DNA of 5,121 nt from contig JAQCHG010000190.1 of NCBI GenBank assembly GCA_027619675.1, positions 1-5,121 on the forward strand, in the 5' to 3' direction. Of the stretch, positions 1 to 4,621 are shown one piece after another. The position numbers and the translations under genes are program-made. The notes under the pieces were generated by a model. That model searched no databases, was not told where the DNA came from, and saw only the letters and a list, made by a program, of their open reading frames with translations. This DNA comes from Cyanobacteriota bacterium (GTDB lineage: Bacteria; Cyanobacteriota; Cyanobacteriia; Phormidesmidales; Phormidesmidaceae). Within the stretch, counting starts at the first letter, position 1. Each line of letters begins with the position of its first letter.

Positions 1-240
1 GGTGGGGGAGCTGGGGAGCATGGGAGATGCCTGTCCTGAGCGAAGTCGAAGGAGGGAGTCAGAAGGTAGAGTTATTCGCGCCAAGCTCAACTAGGGCTTT
101 CCTGGGGCTCTCAGGGGCACAGTGGTGAGAAGATAACGTGCCACAAGTCTTAGCTCATCGCTGCGCCGACCTCAATGGCATGACGGGTGTGTAAAGGTGA
201 CAGGCTCCCCCAGGCCATGGGTACCGCCGCTGCAAAACAA
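1..240. other. Non-coding stretch with G-rich imperfect repeats
   Basis: No gene with a credible start, ribosome binding site or family resemblance is visible here on either strand; the longest plus-strand frame I noted from an ATG (position 20) is only 24 codons. Bases 5-29 are G-rich and made of imperfect units of about 8-9 bases (GGGGAGCT, GGGGAGCAT, GGGAGATG), a pattern common in cyanobacterial intergenic DNA that may be the edge of a longer array outside the window. The rest is unstructured apart from a repeat-like motif at 34-53. With the 3' region of the next gene (241-310) this makes 310 bases without a gene. Confidence 0.6.
34..53. repeat. Dispersed-repeat-like motif (CCTGAGCGAAGTCGAAGG core)
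   Basis: The plus strand reads TCCTGAGCGAAGTCGAAGGA, whose ends TCCT and AGGA are complementary. From memory, motifs of the form CTTCGACTNCGCTCAG are scattered in many copies through intergenic DNA of cyanobacteria and some other bacteria. Only one copy is seen here, so the assignment rests on resemblance and not on repetition in this window. Confidence 0.4.
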
Positions 241-272
241 AGCCGGATGACCGCGATCGCGGTCATCCGGCT
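241..272 (-). terminator. Rho-independent terminator: 32-base perfect palindrome with HIP1 centre
   Basis: Bases 241-256 are the exact reverse complement of 257-272, starting AGCCGGATGACC, with HIP1 (GCGATCGC) at 253-260 in the middle. On the minus strand the hairpin begins 38 bases after the stop codon of the amino-acid binding protein and is followed at once by the T-rich run TTTGTTTTGC. A stem of at least 14 pairs plus a U-rich tail is the classic intrinsic terminator form. In the other direction the tail is AAACAATC, which does not fit, so it is read as a minus-strand terminator. It suggests the gene is the last of its transcript. Confidence 0.85.
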
Positions 273-286
273 AAACAATCCCCGCA

Positions 287-302
287 GGTCCCCTAGGGGA
301 CC
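287..302. repeat. 16-base perfect palindrome in the 3' untranslated region
   Basis: The bases GGTCCCCTAGGGGACC form a perfect inverted repeat lying 8 bases after the stop codon of the amino-acid binding protein and 14 bases before the terminator palindrome. It is not followed by a T-run on either strand, so it is not a terminator by itself. In RNA it could fold into a 6-pair stem with a CUAG loop, forming a double hairpin with the terminator. It could instead be a protein-binding site. Confidence 0.6.
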
Positions 303-310
303 CTCAAGGC

Positions 311-1384
311 TTAGCGGAAGGGAGGCGCATACATGAGGCCGCCTTCAGTCCAGAGGGCGTTTTGACCGCGCTCTAGGCCAAACTGAGAGCCTGCCCCGAG
401 GTTGCGATCGTAAACCTCACCGTAGTTGCCCACATGGGTGACCACCCGCAGCATGAAGTCGTTGGGAATCCCCATGTCGGTGCCCAGGGTGCCTTCTTCA
501 CCCAGGAAGCGAGCGATGTTGGGATCGTCGCCACCCGTGAAGTCACCCACGTTTTCAGAGGTGATGCCGAACTCTTCAGCTTGGATCAAGCCGTAGGTCA
601 CCCACTTCACCACGTCAAACCAGGCGGAGTCGTTATTCACCGTCACAGGTCCCAGGGGCTCCTTGGACATCGTGACTTCCAGCAGCGTGTGATCTTCCGG
701 GGTCGGCAGGGTGCTGCGGCGGGCAATCAACTGGGACTTGTCAGAGGTCATGCCTTCGCAACGACCTTCGTCGTAGGCGGCATAAGCGGCGTCTGCATCC
801 TGGAAGACCACCGGTTCAAACTCGACCCCCAGCTTCCGCATTTGGTCGGTGAGGTTCAACTCGGTGGTGGTACCGGTTTCCACACAGATGGCTTTGCCAG
901 CGAAATCTTCTAGGGTTGCGATGCCGCTGTCAGTCCGCACCATCATGCCCTGGCCATCGTAGAAGGTGGTAGGGGCAAACTCTAGACCCACTTGGGTATC
1001 CCGGCTGATGGTCCAGGTGGTGTTGCGGGACAGCATATCCACTTCGCCCCCTGCGAGGGCGGTGAAGCGCTCGGTAGAGTCCAGACGACGGTACTCAACG
1101 GCGTCGGGATCATCAAACAGAGCCGCCGCCACGGCCCGGCACACATCCACGTCTAGGCCAGAGTAGGTACCGCTCTCATCCACAAAGCTAAAACCGGGGA
1201 TGCCACCGTCCACACCACAAATCAGTTGGCCGCGATCCAAAACGGTCTGCAGGCGGCTGCTACCTGTAGTTGCGCCGGCAGATTCCCCATCAGCGGGAGC
1301 AGAACCCGCATCGCCGCCGGTGGTGCCGCCACAGGCGGTCAGGGTCAAGGCTGCTGCTAGCCCCAATAGGCCCCACTTTTTCAT
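311..1384 (-). CDS. Amino-acid ABC transporter substrate-binding lipoprotein (AapJ/BztA/NatF-like)
   Basis: This is the periplasmic binding protein that captures polar or general L-amino acids and passes them to an ABC permease. Counting from ATG at 1384, the protein has 357 residues. A lipoprotein signal peptide (MKKW, hydrophobic core, LTAC lipobox) places the lipidated cysteine at residue 18, followed by a Gly/Ser/Ala/Thr linker to about 43. Residues 76-89 (GLDVDVCRAVAAAL) match the family-3 solute-binding signature, and SRNTTWTISRDT (119-130) is typical of the AapJ/BztA branch; length also fits. A GTG six bases upstream (1390) is in frame, but GAGGTG at 1395-1390 is spaced correctly only for the ATG and overlaps the GTG. 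Two cysteine pairs (57/82 and 167/209) might form disulfides, which is inference. No permease or ATPase gene adjoins it, and a strong terminator follows, so the partner genes must be elsewhere or upstream of this window's edge. Specificity cannot be read from sequence alone. Confidence 0.92.
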   Translation of the reverse strand: MKKWGLLGLAAALTLTACGGTTGGDAGSAPADGESAGATTGSSRLQTVLDRGQLICGVDGGIPGFSFVDESGTYSGLDVDVCRAVAAALFDDPDAVEYRRLDSTERFTALAGGEVDMLSRNTTWTISRDTQVGLEFAPTTFYDGQGMMVRTDSGIATLEDFAGKAICVETGTTTELNLTDQMRKLGVEFEPVVFQDADAAYAAYDEGRCEGMTSDKSQLIARRSTLPTPEDHTLLEVTMSKEPLGPVTVNNDSAWFDVVKWVTYGLIQAEEFGITSENVGDFTGGDDPNIARFLGEEGTLGTDMGIPNDFMLRVVTHVGNYGEVYDRNLGAGSQFGLERGQNALWTEGGLMYAPPFR

Positions 1385-1389
1385 ATTCA

Positions 1390-1395
1390 CACCTC
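1390..1395 (-). promoter_or_regulatory. Shine-Dalgarno GAGGTG that decides the start
   Basis: The minus strand reads GAGGTG, then five bases, then ATG at 1384. The alternative GTG start at 1390-1388 shares its first base with this site, leaving no room for ribosome binding. ATG at 1384 is therefore preferred, shortening the longest reading by two residues. Confidence 0.7.
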
Positions 1396-1422
1396 ACTCA
1401 CTTCCAAACACACATGACAGGA

Positions 1423-1456
1423 AAAGCAGCGTTAAGGAGATTCCTAACGTTGCTTT
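1423..1456 (-). promoter_or_regulatory. Long imperfect hairpin in the leader of the amino-acid binding protein
   Basis: Bases 1423-1438 and 1442-1456 are complementary over about 15 pairs, with one G-U type mismatch, one bulged base and a three-base loop. On the minus strand the stem ends in GCTGCTTTTCC, so a short U-run sits at its 3' side. It lies 38 bases before the ATG of the binding-protein gene and 170 bases after the stop of the small gene upstream. It could be a terminator for that small gene, an attenuator of the transporter gene, or an mRNA-stabilising structure. The outer A/T pairs make it nearly symmetrical, so a bidirectional terminator is also possible. Confidence 0.55.
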
Positions 1457-1467
1457 GACCATTGAAA

Positions 1468-1485
1468 TGCTTCACTTTGCTTCAC
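1468..1485. repeat. Direct repeat TGCTTCAC, 10-base period
   Basis: TGCTTCAC occurs at 1468-1475 and again at 1478-1485, exactly one helical turn apart. It lies about 85-100 bases upstream of the amino-acid binding protein start. Two half-sites on the same face of the helix are the usual target of OmpR/PhoB-type response regulators. No known cyanobacterial box (NtcA, PhoB, HLR1) matches it, so the binding role is only inferred. Confidence 0.4.
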
Positions 1486-1513
1486 ATTCCAATGCCTAAG
1501 GAAATATTTTTGC

Positions 1514-1543
1514 ATCATAGGTCACAGTTTGCCGATCGCCCAA
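1514..1543 (-). promoter_or_regulatory. Candidate promoter for the amino-acid binding protein gene
   Basis: The minus strand carries TATGAT (1519-1514), five of six matches to the -10 consensus. TTGGGC (1543-1538) lies 18 bases upstream and is only a weak -35 match. Transcription from here would give a leader of about 120 bases containing the direct repeat and the hairpin. No NtcA box (GTA-N8-TAC) was found near it. The weak -35 keeps this tentative. Confidence 0.25.
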
Positions 1544-1625
1544 GGTCCAAACAGGTGTTCGGCACGATAAGAATGTTTGATGACCCAAAATGTCTGCGAT
1601 CGCCAATTAGCGAGTAGCAAAGGGT

Positions 1626-1835
1626 TTAGCGGCTACCCACCACGTCACGAATCAAGGAAAGTCGAGACCAGATGTAATGGTTGAGGGTGTCAACTTCTTG
1701 GGGATTCAGGGCGCTTTCTCCCAGCACCCGCTCCATTAACCAGCGCACTAAGTTGTTGTCATCGAGGGATAAGAGCACATGGCTGTGGGAGGCTTCAATC
1801 AGAGACCACAACTGACGGATCAGGTAAGGGTTCAT
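1626..1835 (-). CDS. Small soluble protein of unknown function, 69 residues
   Basis: I do not recognise a named family. The protein starts MNPYLIRQLWSLIEASHSHV and ends VVGSR. It has no signal peptide or membrane segment and looks mainly alpha-helical: an amphipathic helix at about 3-16, a second around 28-40 (LVRWLMERVLGE) and a third around 46-66. Supporting a real gene are an ATG preceded by GGAG at 1843-1840 (spacing four bases), a clean stop, an acceptable length with no competing frame, and a style resembling the many short helical proteins conserved among cyanobacteria. It stands alone, with 274 bases between its start and the upstream gene's stop and 241 bases to the next start. A tandem 11-base repeat sits directly upstream. 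Function cannot be inferred. Confidence 0.7.
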   Translation of the reverse strand: MNPYLIRQLWSLIEASHSHVLLSLDDNNLVRWLMERVLGESALNPQEVDTLNHYIWSRLSLIRDVVGSR

Positions 1836-1846
1836 GGCACTCCACT

Positions 1847-1867
1847 CTTTAGATTTGCTTTAGATTT
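1847..1867. repeat. Tandem direct repeat CTTTAGATTT, 11-base period
   Basis: CTTTAGATTT is present at 1847-1856 and repeated without mismatch at 1858-1867, separated by a single G. It ends 12 bases before the start codon of the small protein, overlapping where the leader or promoter should be. The unit resembles half of the RpaB HLR1 box (G/T TTACA T/A T/A), differing at the C, and the period is 11 rather than the 10 of HLR1. It may be an operator, a translational control element or a chance duplication. Confidence 0.5.
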
Positions 1868-1989
1868 CAGCTTAGTACATGAATTTGAATGGCAACCGGG
1901 CAGCGTGTTGATTGTTCATCCTTTGCGTTGAAACTACACGGCAAAGATAAGCCTAGTCGGTGTCTCCCCTGGGGCTCATCCCACCACGG

Positions 1990-2047
1990 CACAATAGACA
2001 AACGACTTGCTGGGCTAACTGCCTGTGACAGCAGCCCAGCAAGTCGT
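1990..2047 (-). terminator. Rho-independent terminator of the DUF1517 gene
   Basis: ACGACTTGCTGGGCT at 2002-2016 is the exact reverse complement of 2033-2047, giving a perfect 15-pair stem with a 16-base loop. On the minus strand it starts 62 bases after the DUF1517 stop codon and is followed by TTTGTCTATT, a T-rich tail. The loop is longer than usual for an intrinsic terminator, but the stem is strong. The tail on the plus strand (GGGAAGG) does not suit termination in that direction. Confidence 0.75.
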
Positions 2048-2057
2048 GGGAAGGGGC

Positions 2058-2110
2058 GGGCAGAATCGGTTGGTGCCGCTAGGGTTGCGGCGCTGCGGGT
2101 TGACCTGCCC
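2058..2110. repeat. Nested inverted repeats at the 3' end of the DUF1517 gene
   Basis: GGGCAG (2058-2063) pairs with CTGCCC (2105-2110), and inside it GCCGC (2075-2079) pairs with GCGGC (2087-2091), with further wobble pairs outside the inner stem. The outer right arm reaches into the DUF1517 stop codon (2112-2110). Together with the terminator just beyond, the messenger would have a structured 3' end. Short arms in GC-rich DNA can arise by chance. Confidence 0.3.
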
Positions 2111-3069
2111 TAAATCAGTGTGAGGCTAGGATAGGCAGCCACCATTTCATCGGCGCTCAGGGTTTCCCCAGAGGCTTGGGGGGTCCAAAGCACCTCCACC
2201 GCTAGCAGGCGATCGCTGGCGATCGCCCCCAGTTGGCTTAGAACCTGACGCACATCCTGGGGATTGGAGATTTTCGGCAGGGTGAGTTTGCCTTGGGTGG
2301 CCACAATCAGCGTGGCCACAATGTACTGCCCAGGGGCATCGGTGCTGAGATCGGTGCGATCGGCCACCGAGACGGAGCTGGTTTGCTGAATCTGGCTGTT
2401 CACATTGGACAGGGTCTCGCCGCTAAACTTGCTGCGCTCCGCCAAGGCCAGTTGATTGAAGGTCTGCTCAGCCTTGGCCAGTCCTGTTTGCTGGGTGGTG
2501 GCGGTGGCATATTGCCAATATTCGGGGTGGCGCAGGAGGGCGAGGCTGGCTTCCTGGAGCACCTGGGTGAGGCCCTGGGCTGAGGATGTATCCGCCGACA
2601 GGGCCATGCGGTTCAAATCATCCTGGAGGGAGCGGGCCTCTGCGAGGAGGCCAATTTGCAGTTGGGCCACGGCCACTGGCGGGTTGCTGCCACTGGTGCC
2701 GTTGCTGTCTTCACCCGCCCCCAAGTTGCTCAAGGTGCGCACCAGGAAGTTGGCTAGCCCCAAAAACAGCAGGATCCCAAATAGGCCACCAAAGCCCCCG
2801 CCGAAACCAAAGAAGGGAATCAAGAACGGGAAGCCAAAGCCCCCGCCGGGGTAATAGCCTCCCCCTGCCGGACTGCGGTAGGAACGGGGCTGGGTCAAGG
2901 TGCGGCTGGGGGCTCGGAAACTGCCGCCGCCAATGCGACCGCCCCCACGGGCAGCGAGGGCGGTATCGGCGTGGCCCAGCAGTAAAACCGCCACAAGGGC
3001 GATCGCCATCAGCGGTTTGATCAGGGGCTTGATCAGGGCCTGGAGGCGACTCAAAAGGGTTGGAACCAT
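2110..3069 (-). CDS. DUF1517-family membrane protein (FLAP1-like)
   Basis: A 319-residue protein with features typical of the DUF1517 family of cyanobacteria and chloroplasts. Residues 18-39 form a hydrophobic signal or anchor segment ending TALA, with cleavage likely after residue 39. ARGGGRIGGGSF (40-51) is the usual Arg/Gly-rich start of the mature part. Residues 67-97 are Gly/Phe-rich, leading into a second hydrophobic segment (about 79-111) that probably crosses or lies in the membrane. The C-terminal half (131-319) is a soluble alpha/beta domain with the VAQLQIGLLAEAR helix, HPEYW (181-185) and the strand YIVATLIVAT (249-258). From memory, the Arabidopsis member FLAP1 is a chloroplast protein affecting acclimation to fluctuating light, so a thylakoid or envelope role is possible here; the cyanobacterial function is not established. 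No clear ribosome binding site precedes the ATG. LIKPLIKPL (12-20) comes from a 12-base tandem duplication. It lies 192 bases after thiS, probably as a separate unit. Confidence 0.88.
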   Translation of the reverse strand: MVPTLLSRLQALIKPLIKPLMAIALVAVLLLGHADTALAARGGGRIGGGSFRAPSRTLTQPRSYRSPAGGGYYPGGGFGFPFLIPFFGFGGGFGGLFGILLFLGLANFLVRTLSNLGAGEDSNGTSGSNPPVAVAQLQIGLLAEARSLQDDLNRMALSADTSSAQGLTQVLQEASLALLRHPEYWQYATATTQQTGLAKAEQTFNQLALAERSKFSGETLSNVNSQIQQTSSVSVADRTDLSTDAPGQYIVATLIVATQGKLTLPKISNPQDVRQVLSQLGAIASDRLLAVEVLWTPQASGETLSADEMVAAYPSLTLI

Positions 3070-3125
3070 GGATGTTGTTAAACGGAAAGCAACGAAAAAT
3101 CCTTGAAAAACATCGGCTTGGAGCA

Positions 3126-3143
3126 GCCATCCCGACGGATGGC
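3126..3143 (-). promoter_or_regulatory. Short perfect hairpin upstream of the DUF1517 gene
   Basis: GCCATCC and GGATGGC form a perfect 7-pair stem with a four-base loop, 56 bases before the DUF1517 ATG. No T-run follows directly on the minus strand, though TTTTT occurs about 17 bases later. It may be a leader structure or a weak terminator for the thi transcript. The rest of the 192-base gap holds only GGCTGC/GCAGCC (3192-3215), an inverted repeat without a U-tail, and the small palindrome TTGGTTACCAA (3166-3176). Confidence 0.35.
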
Positions 3144-3261
3144 CCCAGCCATGTTTGATGGATAGTTGGTTACCAATTTAACGCTTTCCTTGGCTGCGCA
3201 CCTAGGGTTGCAGCCCTCCTTAACCTAGGCGGATGACCGACAGCCCGATGGTGGCAGCCCC

Positions 3262-3474
3262 TTAGCCGCCCCCAACAATGGTGACCACCTCTAGGCGATC
3301 GCCCGCTTGCAGTTGGGTGGTTGCCCAAAACTGTCGGTGCAAAATTTCACCGTTGTATTCCACCGCCACCAAGCGGGGATTCATGCCCAATTGCACGAGG
3401 AACTGGGGCAGGGTAGTGGCCAGGTCACAGGTGCGGGTTTCGCCGTTGACCTGGAGGTGAACCGTATCAGCCAT
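3262..3474 (-). CDS. thiS: Thiamine biosynthesis sulfur-carrier protein ThiS
   Basis: ThiS is a ubiquitin-like carrier: ThiF adenylates its C-terminal glycine, the end becomes a thiocarboxylate, and ThiG uses that sulfur to build the thiazole ring of thiamine in the cytoplasm. The 70-residue length is normal for the family. The beta-grasp pattern is visible: VHLQVNGETRTC (5-16) is the first hairpin, a helix with TTLPQFLVQLG (20-30) follows, then VAVEYNGEILHRQFW (36-50), LQAGDRLEVV (55-64) and the essential C-terminal glycines, here GGG. It follows thiE with a 57-base gap on the same strand, which supports the pathway assignment. The start ATG has no clear Shine-Dalgarno; GAGAG lies about 13 bases away, further than usual. 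MoaD-type carriers share the fold, but the thiE neighbour and the TIVGGG end favour ThiS. Confidence 0.95.
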   Translation of the reverse strand: MADTVHLQVNGETRTCDLATTLPQFLVQLGMNPRLVAVEYNGEILHRQFWATTQLQAGDRLEVVTIVGGG

Positions 3475-3531
3475 GGTGTCAGAGGTCTCTCAATGTACTT
3501 GGGGGGAGTATCCGTGGGGGAGGATGGCAGA

Positions 3532-4572
3532 TCAGGGCTGCTGGAGTTGAGCTACCAAACGCTGGGTCGTGTGGGTGGGATCTGCGGCTTTGACAATGGC
3601 CCGCACCACCGCCACCCGTTGGGCACCGGCGGCCATCACCTCCCCGAGATTGTCCAAATCAATGCCGCCGATCGCGTACCAGGGGACTGGGGCATGGGCG
3701 GCGGCATAGCGCACATAGTCCAACCCAGCAGCGGCGCGATCAGGCTTGGTGGGGGTGGCGTAGACGGGACCCACGCCAATGTAGTCAGCGCCCTCCGCTA
3801 GGGCCTGGGCCATTTCCGCTGGGTTGGTGGTGGAGCGGCCAATGATGCGGTGGGGACCCAGGAGTTGACGGGCGATGGCGATGGGCAGATCCGCCTGCCC
3901 CAGGTGGACCCCATCGGCATCCACCGCTAGGGCCAAATCCACGCGATCGTTGATCAGAAAGAGGGCTCCATGGCGGTGGCACAGATCCCGCAGTTGTTGA
4001 GCCAGGGGCAGGCGATCGCGATCGTCCCCATGCTTGTCGCGATATTGCACCAGCCGCAGCCCTCCCTGGAGCGCTGCTTCCACCACCGCCACTAGATTTT
4101 CCGTCGGGGCGGTGACGAGATAGGCCCGTGCGTGGTGCAGGCGCTGGCGGCGATCGTCCCCCAACAATTCGCTGTTGAGGCCATAGACCCGATAGCGCAT
4201 CTGCTTGCACCCGGCGCTCATCGCCCCGTCATAGAGCTTGCTGTATTCCTCTAGCACCCGCAGGGCCTCCTCTACCCGGCCAAAATTTGCCTGGAGGAGG
4301 TGGGGTAAATCGGTGCGAGTGGCCTCCTGGGGATGGGTGAGGGTCGTCCCCGCATCCCCAGGGGTGTCCCGCGCCTGCCGCAGTTCCGGGCGATGCCATT
4401 GGGCCAAGGTCTGACGCAGGCCCTTTAACTCATCGGTGAGGTCGGCGCGATTGAGGCCAAAACGGCACCAGTCTTCAATCACCCGCAAGCCTTCGCGGGC
4501 GCGGTCTAGGTTGGCATCCAAAATACGGTAAACGGCGAGGGCAGACTCCGGCGGGGATGATGCAAGCACCAT
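3532..4572 (-). CDS. thiE: Thiamine-phosphate synthase ThiE with N-terminal ThiD2-type domain
   Basis: ThiE joins hydroxymethylpyrimidine diphosphate to thiazole phosphate, giving thiamine phosphate. This 346-residue protein is far longer than the usual ThiE of about 210-220. Residues 148-346 are the TIM-barrel ThiE: VQYRDK (175-180, with Q176, R178, K180), INDR (207-210), DGVHLGQAD (220-228), the IGRST loop with S247, [11 protein letters not shown] ending at K276, and IGGI (301-304). These match the phosphate, pyrophosphate and magnesium contacts known from the Bacillus enzyme, so it should be active. Residues about 14-135 are the ThiD2-type domain; from memory, ThiD2 is a monofunctional hydroxymethylpyrimidine-phosphate kinase often fused to ThiE, which would let one polypeptide make and use the diphosphate. 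Within it, residues 21-35 ([15 protein letters not shown]) and 96-110 ([15 protein letters not shown]) are clearly alike, suggesting an internal duplication. No clear ribosome binding site is seen. It sits 49 bases after the upstream gene, with thiS next. Confidence 0.95.
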   Translation of the reverse strand: MVLASSPPESALAVYRILDANLDRAREGLRVIEDWCRFGLNRADLTDELKGLRQTLAQWHRPELRQARDTPGDAGTTLTHPQEATRTDLPHLLQANFGRVEEALRVLEEYSKLYDGAMSAGCKQMRYRVYGLNSELLGDDRRQRLHHARAYLVTAPTENLVAVVEAALQGGLRLVQYRDKHGDDRDRLPLAQQLRDLCHRHGALFLINDRVDLALAVDADGVHLGQADLPIAIARQLLGPHRIIGRSTTNPAEMAQALAEGADYIGVGPVYATPTKPDRAAAGLDYVRYAAAHAPVPWYAIGGIDLDNLGEVMAAGAQRVAVVRAIVKAADPTHTTQRLVAQLQQP

Positions 4573-4621
4573 GGAACGGCAGACACCAGCAACGAATAAA
4601 GTTTTTTGATCCTAAACGGTT

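Noticed and set aside
105..130. CTGAGA on the minus strand, resembling part of a TPP riboswitch
   Set aside because: The other conserved parts (CCUGAU helix and UAAUACCAGCG region) are absent, and no thi gene lies downstream.
434..913. 159-codon plus-strand frame opposite the amino-acid binding protein
   Set aside because: It lies wholly antisense to a clear gene, its composition (His/Gly/Val-rich) resembles no family, and no ribosome binding site supports it.
1511..1526. CRP/SyCRP1-like site TGCATCATAGGTCACA
   Set aside because: Only the right half (TCACA) matches TGTGA-N6-TCACA; the left half matches two of five bases.
1889..2113. 74-codon plus-strand frame in the gap before the DUF1517 gene's end
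   Set aside because: It reads straight through both arms of the terminator hairpin, and the product resembles nothing known.
2456..3020. Two overlapping plus-strand frames (132 and 144 codons) opposite the DUF1517 gene
   Set aside because: Both arise from Gly-rich codons read on the other strand, giving Pro/Arg/Ser-rich low-complexity products.
2711..3130. 139-codon minus-strand frame overlapping the DUF1517 start
   Set aside because: It is an alternative frame of the same GC-rich region; the product is Pro/Arg-rich with no domain, while the overlapping frame gives a recognisable protein.
3307..3801. 164-codon plus-strand frame spanning thiS and the end of thiE
   Set aside because: Antisense to two well-supported genes, with no start signal or family resemblance.
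3785..4210. 141-codon minus-strand frame inside thiE
   Set aside because: Shadow in a second frame of the ThiE barrel; the product is Pro/Gly/Ser/Arg-rich without domain.
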